Origin: Lepidodermella squamata | Taxonomy: Eukaryota; Gastrotricha | Reading direction: 5' to 3' | DNA: 64,000 bases | Assembly: GCA_047495785.1 (NCBI GenBank) | Contig: JBLDXI010000015.1 | Span: 62,001-126,000 of the forward strand | In this document: piece by piece, positions 1 to 12,111 of the stretch | Layout: each line of letters starts with the position of its first letter | Numbering within the stretch: the first letter of the stretch is position 1 | Program-made: the position numbers and the translations under genes | Notes under the pieces: model-generated | What the model was told of the DNA's origin: nothing | The model's database searches: none | What the model saw: only the letters and a program-made list of their open reading frames with translations

Positions 1-2651
1 GGCGTATCGAGTAGGAGGACCGATAGGCTTCGATGTGTTTGTGTAGCCAAATCCAAGCCAGACGGCCCCAACATAGCCACGCTTTTGTCAAAACAAAGTT
101 ATCTGTCTGTTTGCTTGCAGTAGCGGTCGACTTTTACGGAAGCCGAGCCGATTTATACGTTTTGTTAGGGGTAAAGATGGCAAAAAGAGCAAGAACAACA
201 AGAAGAAACAAGAAAAACAAGAGATGCGACTTTGGGTAAAAATAAATTCAAAATTGGCTGGTATTGGTCGCAAAAAAAAATAAATAAGAACAGGAAGGAA
301 AAAGTGGGATATCTAGGGGGGCCAAAATGAATATGGTAAGGACAGTAACGGAGCTAGTAGTCGAGCCGAATGAAGATGATAATTATTAAAACCTAAACAA
401 ATTTAACCAGAACGGCAGCCGTAGTAGCAGCAACAGCAAAGCAGTGAAGCAGTTGCGGCTGTAATGGCCTTGACGGCGATCGTGAAGGTAACAACACTAA
501 CGCAAACGGAAACAAAAACGGCAACAAAAACAACAAAAGTAAAAACAGCAGTAACAACACCAGCAAATTGTCGTGTAGCGTGCGACTGCTAGTGTAGCTC
601 CTGTTAACAACTGCCACCGGTCCAAGATGGCAACGGCAGCGGCAGATAGCGGTAGATGACTCGATTTGTTGCTCAGGATTCGAATACGATTCTGCTCAAC
701 GAGATGTTGTTCCGATGCAGCAGGACCTGGCATGCCGAATCAACAAGCAATGGTTAACAATAAGTTGATCTATAGGAATGTGAAAATTAGAATTTAACAA
801 TTGGATAGATTAACAGTTTTGAGTAATAAGTAAGCAGTTGGCAATTAAATAAGTAAACCAGAAACTCTTAATGCTTAATGCTACTAGGTTCTTGAGCAGT
901 TCATAGGTGCTAGGCGCGCATGCGAGCGAAGGGGTATGTTACGAATCATTAAGCCGTTGTTAGCTGACCATGAAAGACCGGCTTCGTCAACTTTCGCATC
1001 ATTGAAATGCGAAGCAACGTCACGTGGAGGTACCCATCTGACGCGAGGTACTCTTTCACCTCGGACCTGTCGCACTCGTAGGTATAAAAAGATCAATAAT
1101 TGAATAAAAAATGCATTATTTCAAAATTGTAAGATGCAGCTCGAAAGTTCTCGGAATAAAAAGTGCCGGCTAGCGGCTCGAGGTTGAGGTGGCTGTCAAA
1201 TTCAGCTATAATTGTGGTGGTGGTATTACAAATGTTATAGTCCATCATGCGGCGATCTTTGGCCGGACGTTTCCACTTATCGAAACACTAGCGAGTACTT
1301 GATAATTGTGAACTCGAATGGTGTCTCCGATGTTCAATTTTGAGTGGAGCGTGTCACCGGCTGATGACCAGTTTCTGACTGGCTCCACCGCTTGAAATTT
1401 GCCGCATTTTCTGACTGTCGGCGGCATCGTAAACAGTTCGAATAGCAAGAAACATTGCCGAAATGAAGGTCTCTAGCGTCGGCGTGAATGGCCCGAGGCT
1501 TTGTAGGGCGAGAAACGTGTGCGTTGTGACATCCTTTCGTGAAAATGAAAATGAATGATTGTTATCATTTGGCAGGTTCAATATTTCTATGTTGTGAGAC
1601 TTACTTTGTTAAAAAACACTGAAGGCGTGTCTTTGACACGCAAGCGCATTAACTGCCGCCGCCATCTAGCGAACGGCGTTTGCCTGCTGGCTCGCCGGGT
1701 GCGCCGTTGACAGGCCGCAGAACCAAGTTGGTGCCGACTAGGCGTAGCGTCGTCGAAGTACCAGCAGAAGCAGGTGCTGCATTGCACGAAAAATTAAAAC
1801 AAAATCAGAAACAAAAATGAGGACTGTCGAGTAGTCCAGTAGTTTCTGATCAGAATTGTAAGAGTGAGAGATAGCACCCTTAAAAAGTTCTCGCAGGGGT
1901 CGTTCCATCGAACACCGAACAGAAAAGCGATAACACTCGCGACCGGTCAAAAAACTGTGAGCGGTTGCACACAAGAAAAGCTGTCATAGCAATGAAACTG
2001 CTTCAGCGGCTTCCCAACAAAACGCCGCGAAAAAGGTGTTTGAGGAGCAGCGTAATTAGCTACAAGCGAGGTCAAACGTAGGCATTTTTCATCATCTATT
2101 CGCCTGATGATAATAATAGAAGAAATTGAAAAAAAATCCAGGTCTAGGCCATTTGCCGGCACGACGTCATCCGGGCTGAAAATGACGCCCCGCCAATTGA
2201 CCGATTTGAGAATGGCGTGGTCAACACCCCTGAAGGCTTCGTCGAAAGCTTTCAGCAACTTGATGATTAAACTCATTGAATTCAAGTATTGAAATATATT
2301 GCTTATCAAACCTGATTTATAGTGTTAATTGCTCTAAAAAGATTTGCATTCTTTACTTCAGACTTTCGTGCTACACGATTTCGATCGAGCTGCTGCTATC
2401 GAGCTGATGTCGTCAATATAGAAATGGAGTCGAATCTGACTAATCTGACAATTATTATTTGCTAAATTTGGATTTTCATGATTTTAAATAGGAATGAACG
2501 ATCAAATTTTGCAAAATAATGTTTTACTATTTCATTTTGTAGATGACGTGATCAGTAGTCACAGTTTTACTTACACTTGAGTTGTAGTGTGGCGAGCAGC
2601 AGAGAGTGAGAGAGAGGCTGTGTGTTTGTATAAGCAGCGGGAGGCATCATA
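1..2651. other. Region upstream of DCAF6, no assembled gene
   Basis: No gene could be assembled here. The first 700 bases are rich in CAA/CAG/AAC triplets on the plus strand and look like UTR or low-complexity sequence. Between about 915 and 2309 the minus strand carries several coding-like stretches in different frames: a 120-codon ORF at 1947-2309, a possible last exon at 1649-1776 behind an acceptor-like TTTTTCGTGCAATGCAG, ORFs at 1245-1448 and 1354-1581, and a G/C-ending codon run near 950-1085. Their phases could not be joined into one product and nothing matches a family I know. They may be a diverged gene, a decayed gene or transposon debris. Confidence 0.3.
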
Positions 2652-5600
2652 ATGGAACGCGGTGGTTTTCTGTGCAAAGGCTCGATCCTGCACGAGCCGT
2701 TCTACAACGGCATCGGCATCCGCAACTACGCGCAGTTCTACGCCCGCCAGAAGGACAACGCGGCGCACATCGAACGCCTCGCGCTCTGGCGCCGCCTCGA
2801 CGTCCACGAGGGCTGCGTCAACTCGGTCGCGTGGAATGAAACCGGCACAAGGTATGCAGCTTTGTATCTCCTAATTTGTTCTTACCCCTGACCCTCATCA
2901 TGGTTTCGTAGGTTGTTGTCCGGTTCAGACGACCATCGCCTCGTCATCTCGGACCCGTTTGCAGGCCGAACGGTAAGAGTCAAAATCTCTGATCGATTTT
3001 TTTAGTGAATGGCTGGCTGTAAATTACAGGTTGTGTCGATAACATCTGGGCATCGCGCCAATATCTTCGCGGCGGCGTTTTTCCCGCAGAGCGACGACCG
3101 CCAGGTGATATCGTGCTGCGGCGCCGGCGAAATTCGCTACACGATCGTCGATCGGCCGGACACGCACGGCAAGCCGAGTGGGCTCTTCGACTGCCACTTC
3201 GGCACCACCTACGACGTAAGTTATCAGTCTATCGAGTCAATTTTATCAAATAAAAAGTGAGGAACGCTTTCAGAGTAGTTTCTTCGGCAACATTTGAGCC
3301 GGCGAAATTTTGGGTTTTTTTCTGAAATTGGTCGGAACCACTGGATAAAACTTCGAAATTTTTAGAATTTTATCGTACTGGTCAGTCCAAATCTAGTGAC
3401 TAATACCACTTTGTAGTGAATGATGAATGATGAATTGGATCCGTTTAAACTTTGAAACTTTTCACTGCCGAATATGTTTCCAGCCGAGCCAAAAAATCAA
3501 ATTTTCGAATTTGTGAATTTTCAAGCAAAGATGAATCTTTTCGGAAACTCGGCACCTATGTGCTATACTAGGGACTCATTCGCACAGAAAAAAGTCTTCA
3601 GTTTGGCGGTACTTGAAATTAGCTCAGTCGAAATTCCGAATTTGCGATGGTTGAAATTCAACCGAATCCCGTTCGGCAAATGGTTGAGATTCTTCGAAAA
3701 TTTGTTGAAACAATTCCATCGGACTCGTTTGATTTGACCGATTTTAATTTTATTCTAACGTATTTCATAGGTTGTGACCGTGCCATCGGAGCCGCACGTG
3801 TTTCTGTCGTGCGGCGAGGACAACACAGTGCGGGTGTTCGACCTGCGCCAGAAAACGAGCTGCTGCAAGCGCAACTGCAACGACGACGTGCTGATCCGGT
3901 TCCGGAAGGGGGTCACCGCCCTGTCGGTGAACCCGCGCCACTCGTACTACCTGGCGACGGGCTCGTCCGACTCGGTAGTGCGCGTGTTCGATCGTCGCAT
4001 GTTGTCGCCGCCGCGGGCTCACGGCGATTTCTCGACGCTCGGCGTGGTTTGCCAGTTCCGCCCGCCGTCGATGATGGCCGACGTGCTAGCCGCCTCGTCG
4101 AATAACCAACTGAGCAACAGTGGCAACCCGGGGCAATCATCTGCGATGGGTGCTGCTGGCAGCCTGTCGTGTCCGATCACGTGTGTGCGGTTCGCGGACG
4201 ACGGCGACGAGTGCCTCGTGTCGTACTCGGGCGAGCAGTTGTACCTGTTCAGCACGCGCCGGCCGCTCTCCATCGACGAAGTGCGCCGGTTGAGCACCAC
4301 CACTACCGATGATTTGTCCCCCTCGTCGAAACCACAGTCTGGTAGCAGTAGTAGTGCTCAGTCTAACCAGCAGCAGGTGAAGCGGCTGCGGCTTCGCGGC
4401 GACTGGTCTGACACTGGGCCGTTGGCGAGACCGGAGGCCGAACGGCAGAACCACGCGCCGGCGAATGAGGCCGAGCAGCGGGAACAGCGGTTCTACAACA
4501 CGATGCAGCGCGTGTCGGACATGTTGACGACGTGGCTGGTCAGCTACATGAACCGAACTGGCGGCAATACAACTGGAGATGGCAGCCAACAGCAGTCACA
4601 GCAACAGCAACCGGCTGTTCGGACGTTGAACGATGCGATGATGGCGCAACTTCTCGCTGGGTCGGCGTCTGTCGTCGCTGCTGCGCCTCGATCACCGCCA
4701 ACCGTCGCCCGGGCACCCTCTCAGCCGAGATCAGCCTCGTCATCCAATATCAACAACAATGATGAAGCCGCAGCAGCAGCAGCAGGTAGTAGTGGAGCGT
4801 TGATGATGCGTGATCGGTCGTCGCGATCGCCATCGACCGGCTCGTCGTCTACAGCTTCTTCAACGCGGTCTTCGACGTCATCGTCTGTTCAGCAGTCGGA
4901 TTCGGACGAAGCGGCGGCGGCAGCGACTGCGAACAGCAACAGGTCGTTGGAGGCGGCTCGCAACGAAGCTGCTCTCACTATGCAGCGATATTTCCGGCGA
5001 CGGGCCAAGGAGAAGCGCCGCCAGCACCGCGAATGGGTACGTCCCATTTCATAGTACTTGGCAAGTTAAAACACCATGAGGCGATATTAGAATATAGCAA
5101 CGATTAGTATTAGATAATTCACTAATTCTAGATGTTGTGAGATGGACGAATCGATTGATTGAATAGAAGATAGATTCAAGGGAATGTGACTCGTTTCGAG
5201 GGAATCGAGTTTGAAAATTCGAAGCCAATTTTTGAATGAAGGGCGCCAAATGTTCTGCTGTTGCTGGTTTGGTTCGAGTTTTTCAGCTTGGTCAATCGCA
5301 GACCAAACTTGAGAGCCGTGTTGTTCTGTAATGAGTCGGTTACCGCGGATTTGATAGTTCAGGTCCATTGAATTGGCGTAAATTGATTGTTGAAGCTGAC
5401 TTTCCAGCGCTTAGTTCATGATGGTGAGTAGTCTGGTTCTTTTGTTGCCAGACCTTGTTGGCGTTTGTGAAAACTCTGATAATCTCCCGCCAGGATTGTT
5501 CCTATATTAGGAGAGGAACATAGCATTGATATAATTTTTATTACCAAGTCTCCCTCACGTTCGCCTTCCATTTCCTTATTGGAATAGACAAGAGCAACGA

Positions 5601-6674
5601 AGCTCTTCAAAAAAGGATTCGAGTCGGCTTAAGCGTTTGCAATCGGCTTGCTGTTTACTGACAAGGGGAGTTAATTGATCTTCGAGTTCGGATAACCGCT
5701 TCTCAAGACGTGCGATCGTCGCCTCGGTTTGGACGGGCTCGGTCTCGTCCTCTTCGTCCCTCATTGTGTTTATGAATTTTTAACGAGTTTTTTCGAAGAA
5801 AATGCACATTGCTTTGAGAATGGAAGTTGAATGCGTTTCCATTACAGTTGGAAGTAATTTGTGGATTTAGAAAAGTTTCACAATCAGCCTGTTCGAAGAG
5901 CCGTGAAGGTATGTATAGCTCAGGACTTGAATGAGCAACAGCCTAGTCGTTTACTGGTTGAAATCGAGAGGATCTGAACTAAGCGTAATAAGAGTCGAGT
6001 TTCTGAGAAACCATTCTAAGAAATAGCCTAGATCACTCTTCGAATACCTAATTGGTTTATAATTTTTTTAGGCTGAGGTTCCGCACTGCCGCGTCGTGAC
6101 GCAGTACAGCGGCCACCGCAGCGTGCGGACGATGATCAAGGAGGCGAATTTCTGGGGCGACAAGTACGTCGTGTCCGGCTCGGATTGCGGCAACGTCTTC
6201 GTGTGGAACCGCGAAACCGCCGCCATCGTCCAGGTTAGTCCCACTTTTCTAAGTACAATTTGAGAAATAGCAACATGCCTCAAATTTGACCAAATTTCGT
6301 TAATTGCTGTGTTAATACCGTATGCACAGGTGCTCGAGGCGGACCGCCACGTGGTGAACTGCGTACAGCCGCATGCGACGCTGCCCGTACTGGCAACGTC
6401 GGGCATCGACTACGACATCAAGCTGTTCGCGCCCATCCTCGCCGAGCCGCAGACGCAGGCCATTGCGGAGCGGGCGGCCGAGTTCTCGCGCCGCAACCGC
6501 GTCATGCTCGAGGAGTCGCGCGACACGCTGACGGTGCCGGCGTCGTTCATGCTGCGCGTCCTCGCCGCCTTCAACCACCTAAACAGCAATAGCAACGCCC
6601 TCAACAGCAACAGCGGCAGTGAGGCCGGCAGTTCGCCGACTGGTGGCCGTGATCCAGGACCGCCCACCGCCTAG
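2652..6674 (+). CDS. DCAF6: DCAF6 (NRIP/IQWD1-like) WD40 protein, CUL4 ubiquitin-ligase receptor
   Basis: Six exons in phase: 2652-2851, 2912-2972, 3030-3215, 3771-5036, 6072-6233 and 6330-6674; 739 residues (human about 860). Family members are DDB1-CUL4 substrate receptors and nuclear-receptor cofactors. The first four exons give the N-terminal WD40 half, with the family-typical runs [23 protein letters not shown] and [15 protein letters not shown] long low-complexity insert (poly-Ser, poly-Gln, poly-Ala) follows, then an IQ-type calmodulin-binding helix at the end of exon 4 ([15 protein letters not shown]). The last two WD repeats are on exons 5 and 6 ([17 protein letters not shown], then [12 protein letters not shown]). 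The start was chosen as the first ATG in frame with the conserved N-terminus. The tail after the last repeat is Asn/Ser-rich and not conserved. Confidence 0.93.
5576..5764 (-). CDS. Unrecognised coiled-coil ORF nested in a DCAF6 intron
   Basis: An antisense ORF of 62 codons lies inside the 1035-nt fourth intron of DCAF6. Its ATG follows AACACA, a good initiation context. The product starts acidic and then forms a clear heptad coiled coil ([15 protein letters not shown]). The frame closes just after a run of six T. On the same strand, further open stretches continue in other frames at about 5523-5610 and 5087-5368, the latter polar and Gln-rich. This could be a small intron-nested gene with more exons, or a decayed one broken near the T-run. 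No family recognised. Confidence 0.3.
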   Translation of the reverse strand: MRDEEDETEPVQTEATIARLEKRLSELEDQLTPLVSKQQADCKRLSRLESFFEELRCSCLFQ

Positions 6675-8076
6675 CTATCTCTCTTTTTTCATGAAAAATA
6701 CTCGAGTGACCATGTATCACAGATTGACTATTGACTATTTTTGTTTATACATGTAGAAGAAATCTATCATCTGTGAGTGAGTGACACACGCGAATTTGGT
6801 AGTTCTTTTTAGTGCCTCCATAGTCCAGTGATTTGTCATTTTTTAATTACATACGAATGCTTTATTTTTTCTCGCGATTGATTGCTTGATTATTTATCTT
6901 CGGAAATCTTCTTTTTTTCGATTATAATTATTATTCCATTTTTCTTCTGAATGAAATTACGTCTATATACGAAGATGCAAATCAGACCAATTGTGTTTCT
7001 TTTTCGTACCTCGCTCTCGAATGTTAATTCTCCGCGCCTCTCTGATCACCGCAATTCGAGCATTGTTTGATTTTTCATTTTCTTGCGCGAAGCATTATTT
7101 CTCTCACACATTTCGATGAATAAAACAAAAAACCGCTCAAATGTATCATCATCATCATCAATCACTCGTTTGTTGAAACTTGTCATCATGTCCATTCTTT
7201 GTGAATGATAATATTTTACTACATTTTTTCTCCTCGACTTCATGATATATAATGTGTAACCGCACTCTAGTTTTGCGATCGTCTACAATCCTTGTTTTTG
7301 GTAAAGTTTGAATTTGAGCCTCTCTCCATCCATTCTGCGTTTGTTGCAGCCTGTACTGATTGCGTGTTGAATCTAAACATGTCTTCTCAGTTGTTTTCGC
7401 CTGAAAACAGCTTATTTTTACGATGTTCGATGATGGACGACGATGTGGATTCGCTGATTTTTTGTGACCTGTTTTATCTGCTAACACTGTAAACTGACAT
7501 GCGAAGAAAAGAAAAAAAAATAAAGAAACCACGAGACTCCAGCTGATTCAGATCTTTTTTGATTTTTCAATTCAATTTTGGTTAGGAAAGTTTTCCAAAA
7601 AGATCAGAGCATCTTTGTAAATACCAGTCCCAAGTACCATTCAAGGTTTTCTAATGAAAAAAACGCGTGATATTTCATTTGAAATAGAGAACCGAAGTTT
7701 ACTTTTTGCCTCTTCATTCTTCCATCAGATAACACAAGTAGCAAAATATAAATTAAGTAGTATTCACTCGATTGCTTCCGGCTGTTCTTTTTTGTATAAA
7801 AAGATAGAGATGATGATGATGGCGAGAGAAATATCACCGCTGCAAGGTTTTTGCTCATGCTGCTCACACTGAAAATTCTCATTCTGTTTCAAACAAGTTT
7901 GACAATGCCGTTACGTAAAAAATGTTCAAATATTCTGGGAAATTTGCTGGGATTCTGTTGTGGGTGTGTAGGTTCTGCTCGAATAATGAGGATCGAATTC
8001 TCGGGAATAAGGCCGTGGTTGCGGTGTCTATAATTACTGACGTGGTTTTATATGATATAATCTTGTTGCCGATGTG
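6675..8076. other. DCAF6 3' UTR and gap to the GPCR gene
   Basis: AT-rich sequence after the DCAF6 stop, with a poly(A) signal at 7519. Beyond it lie only short ORFs without recognisable content. DCAF6 and the downstream GPCR gene are convergent, so this stretch should hold both 3' ends. Confidence 0.6.
7519..7524 (+). terminator. Candidate poly(A) signal of DCAF6
   Basis: AATAAA at the end of an A-rich run, about 845 bases after the DCAF6 stop codon. Confidence 0.45.
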
Positions 8077-8104
8077 ATGAATGAATGAATGAATGAATGA
8101 ATGA
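8077..8104. repeat. (ATGA)7 microsatellite
   Basis: Seven perfect ATGA units end one base before the stop codon of the minus-strand GPCR gene, so the repeat sits at the start of its 3' UTR. Confidence 0.95.
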
Positions 8105-8105
8105 A

Positions 8106-11100
8106 CTAGAGGCGCAACAGCGCCTTGAAAGCCTGTCGAAAGTCAGCACTGGTAACTGTGTAGATGATCGGATTTAGCATCGAATTCGAATAACCTATGA
8201 AAGAATACCATTTCAAAAGCATTCTGGTCTTCATTATAAGTTTACCTAGCCAAGTGACGGCAGTTCGGACGAGCGGGTGCGGCGGCAGAAACGAGTCGCA
8301 GCTGCACAACGGTGTCACCAGCTCGATGACAAAGTACGGCAGCCAGCACACGATGAACAGCGACGTCACGATCAGCAGCACCGCCGCCGTTTTGTCCTGC
8401 CTCGTGCGCCACATCTGCGACCGGTCACTGATCGACCCGGCGGTGAGTGAGCTGCCCAGGGGCAGGGCCGAGGCCGCCGCCGACTCGAGAGTCGTCGACC
8501 GACGCGCCGAGTTGCGCAGCCGCTTCACCAGCGCTTTCGGCGGCGGTGGCGTCTTCTCCTTCTTCTGCTTCTTAATCTTTTCCTTCTTGTTCTTCGTATT
8601 CTTACTCGGTTCTTCGTTGGACGAAGACGACGGCGGCGGAGGCGGCGGTGCTGCTGGTGCTGCTCCGCTGTTGCCGCTGCTCGTCTGTTCGCGCAGTTTC
8701 TGCAGCTCGGCGAAGGCGGCCCGCGAGAAGCGCCGGTGGTGCGGCGACGACAGCCGCGGGTCGACCATCGGCGTGAAGTCGCAGTGGTCGACGGCGACCG
8801 CCATCAGCGCCATGGCGACGCTGATTTTCGGCGAGTCGCGGTGCGACACGTGCGTTGCGCTGCGCTTGAACAACCCGAACACGCGCTTCGACGACTCAGC
8901 CTCGGCGACCTCGAGCGTCGACCGGCTCTTGAATGTCAACTTTTTCTCTGGCGCTTTTCTCAAGACCGGAGTCGAGTTGGCCGACGCCGAGCCTTGCCTG
9001 GTGGCGTCAGGCGGCTTTTTCAACTCGGCGGCGCTGGAGATGCGCTGAGGCGGCGCCAAGGTGATAGCCACGGCAGTGGGTTCTGAGGGTGAGCGGGGCG
9101 GCGCGTCTGTCTGGGCGCCGCTCGATTTCAGCGGCGGCAGCGGATCGGTTTGCAACTGCTTGTTGGCCGCGCCGCCGTCGCCACCGCCGCAACTTTGCAG
9201 CGGCGAAGTGAGCGTGTCCGGCGACGAGTTCAGCGCCAAACTGCTCGGCGTCACGTGGTTGAGCAGCGGTTTCTCCGACGGCGGCGGCGAGTTCTGCTGA
9301 CCCGCGTTGGCGGGTGGAGCTCGCAGGGTGACGGTGCGTCGCGGCAGGTGCTTCATCCGCGAATCGTTGCTCTCGTCTCGAGGCGCCGCCTGGATGCTAG
9401 ACGACCGTTTTTGCTTCGCATTAGCAGCAGCAGCAGCGGCTTTTGCAGCCTTGGACTTGTACGTCTCGTCGACGGTTTGCACTGAGTCGAGGCGCTGCAC
9501 CGGGTCGCCGGCAGGTGTCGCCGCTTCCGAAAACGCCGTCAACCGGGCTTTGCTGCAAAAATTGACAAATATTATTACTCGACACGGCTCGATTCGCTTT
9601 CAAACAGCTATAAAGGCAATACCGCCTTTCAATCAATAGATCTAGTGTTCTTGTTTCATAATTGATGAACGAGCTCATTTTCATTCAACCTATTGTGTAT
9701 AATAAATTGGAACATGACATTCCTATTCTTGTTTTCGTCTACTACCATCTACGGAATAATTAATTGAGACATGAAGGCGACAAAACTTTAAAAAAATTCG
9801 TGACGAAATTACCTTAATGCTGCGGCGTTGAGTCTCGCATTGATGCGCTTCTTCACCTCGACGTACACCTTGATGTAGACGGCGACGATGAGCGCCGTCG
9901 GGGCGTAGAACGCGATTGTCGTGCCGAAGACGGCGAAGAGCGGGTCGCCGGACACGACGCACGCGCCAATTTTCGACGCGCGCATTTCCGGGTCGCGCCA
10001 GCCCAGCAGCGGCAGCACGGACAACGCCGCTGCGGTCAGCCACGCCGCCACCAGCATCGCATTCACGCAACGGGCTCGGATCTGGAAGTACGTCAGCCGC
10101 GTCGCCGACATGTACCGGTCGACTGCGATAGCTGTGGAGAAAAACAAGCAAAACTGTGTAATTGGCAGTGTCGGCAATTTAGAGCTGAGAGGACTCTGGA
10201 GCTAGTCTGATGCACAGCAAATTTATAAATTTTGGAATTTTCCATTATCGTGCCTAAAATCAAAGTTGAAAACCAAAATCCCAGGGTTAACATTATCGAT
10301 CAAGAAAGGAAAAGTCGAAACCGCAAAAATCAGAAAATTCAGTGCTAAAATGCTTAAATTTATAGCTGGAGCCTCTTTCTCAGTTGTGCAAATAGTTCGA
10401 ACCTTAATCAATCGAAAGATAAAAATACTTAAGTAATAGAAGTATCGTTTTTGGTCCTGCGAATTTTCCGAACCCGAACCAGTAATCGGAATGAACAATT
10501 GATGTATGGAGAAAATTCGTAGCGAAAATATTCATTTCTTCGTTACTTTAGGTAAGCCTTTCGGACAGACCATATTCAGAAGGGAGTTCCAGAATCGCCG
10601 AAAATTCTCTGATTTTCCAATTCATTGAACAGTTCGAAATTCGAAACAGCCTAAAATTCCTGAAAATCCGCGAATTTATACCCTTTCGGCCCAGACTTCG
10701 AGAGCCCAGTTTTTCGTATAACCTTGGCATTGATGGCTAAAAGTGCTAAAATTGCTTTGAAATGAGATTCCTAACTTGGGAAAATCCTATATAGCCGTAG
10801 AAATGATACAATACCTAGCAAGTGTAGGATGGAGGCGGTGCAAAAGTTGACGTCGAGGAAGACGAAGGCGTCGCACATGCCGTCGCCGAGGAACCACGTC
10901 GCGGACAGCTCGTTGAGCAGCGACAGCGGCATGACGAACAGCGAGACGAGGAGGCCGGCGACGGCGAGGCTGGCGACGGTGCGGTTGACGACGGTCTTGC
11001 GCAGCGCCGGCTGCGTCGCCACCGCCACGATCACCAGCACGTTGCCGAGCATCGTCAGCGTCGTCAGCGTGCCCAGCACGAGCAGCGTCGGCCAGAAGCG

Positions 11101-11828
11101 GTACGCCGCGTAGAACCGAGCCGATATTTCCGCCTCCGACTCAACGCCAGGCGTCGAAGCGTTGTTATGCAGAGACCACTGAGAGGTGCTGCCTCGGGAC
11201 GACGGCGATTGAGGCGAGATGGGTATTGCTATGACGGCGGCTTTCACGTTGTAGCCGTACTGCTGCGTGTAGGACGGCGTCGCGGGCGGGGACGCCTCGG
11301 CATACCGATCTTCCGAAGGCACACTGAAAATTATAAGATAACAGTCCAGTTGAATAATTTCTCATATTCGGAGAGCACAACGAAAATTTTGAATATTTCC
11401 AGGAAAAAGACGTAGTTGAAAGTGTGGATGAGAGTCACGCCGAGTTGACAGTTCAATAATGATAATAATATTTAGAAAGAGCAGGTGTAGGTTACGTCCG
11501 ATCATTGACTTACTTCGACGAATAGATCAAATCGCTGAAAATTGAATAGATGTCAGAAGACATGAGTCACATTCCATCATTATAGTAGGGACACTACGAC
11601 TTTAAATAAAAAACCGAATCCAGTAGCACATAATAATAGCATTCATCTTTCGTCTCTCGTTTTTTTTCTCTTCCGGCTGAGTGAATTATAAAAAATCCAG
11701 CAGTCATTAGCGATGATGACCGTGAACAAGTGAACAAAGAAAAGACTCTGCATACAGTGATTTAATTATTTGGCGACTTACTTGATGTGGAGGTAGATGG
11801 TGGGCACAGTGAGGTCTGGCGCCAGCAT
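8106..11828 (-). CDS. Rhodopsin-family GPCR, biogenic-amine-receptor type
   Basis: Minus-strand exons: 11828-11782, 11534-11514 (21 nt), 11323-10815, 10131-9813, 9552-8246 and 8194-8106; all phases join, giving 763 residues. All seven helices are present: GN in TM1; LAVAGLL in TM2; Asp3.32 in LDVNFCTASILHL; DRY in TM3; FYAP in TM5; CWLPYF in TM6; YSNSMLNPIIY in TM7. The paired Cys of TM3 and loop 2 are kept. Asp3.32, Trp6.48 and Tyr7.43 support an amine ligand. Thr5.43 with Ala5.46 is more serotonin-like than catecholamine-like, but I do not assign a ligand. Loop 3 is over 400 residues, low-complexity and basic; the C-tail is very short, as in many Gi-coupled amine receptors. Position 2.50, normally Asp, is Gly. 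The ATG at 11828 is the first in frame seen, but the exon may extend 5'. Confidence 0.88.
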
Positions 11829-12105
11829 TTTGAGCCGCCGAGCCGGCCAGCGGCGCGGAGCCAGGCTGATACTGCTGCTGTTGAGTGTACCATTATTGGA
11901 AGTGGCGGTGGTGGCGGCGGCGGGCGGGCGGCGCGTCACCCGTCCGCGCCTGCTCTGAGCAGGAGGAACCCTCGACGACGCTGGCGCTTTTTCTGATACT
12001 GATGCAGGAATAACGCTGGCAGTGACGTTGAGGAAAACAACGGAGACGGTGATGAGAAGCCGCAGCGGCGCAATCGTGGCGTGTCTGTCTGTCTCTCTCC
12101 CTCGA
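11829..12105 (-). other. Possible 5' extension of the first GPCR exon
   Basis: The GPCR frame stays open upstream of the proposed start to an in-frame TGA near 12110. It encodes potential N-glycosylation sites (NGT, NSS) and a hydrophobic run (LRLLITVSVVFL) that could act as a signal sequence. No in-frame ATG is visible, so a further 5' exon would be needed. Otherwise this is 5' UTR. Confidence 0.3.
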
Positions 12106-12111
12106 GGTCAC

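Noticed and set aside
393-733. Leucine-rich minus-strand ORFs near the start
   Set aside because: They are the reverse of CAA/AAC-rich low-complexity DNA; no conserved content.
1947-2309. AFRGVDHAIL in a minus-strand ORF, similar to the AFDxVDH motif of reverse transcriptases
   Set aside because: The spacing is wrong and no other reverse transcriptase motif (such as YxDD) follows.
8197-9048. Long plus-strand ORF (283 codons)
   Set aside because: It is antisense to the GPCR loop exon; GC-rich coding DNA opens shadow frames, and the minus frame has the TM6/TM7 motifs.
10385-10405. GTTCGAACC resembling a tRNA B box
   Set aside because: No A box or cloverleaf-forming arms at the required distance.
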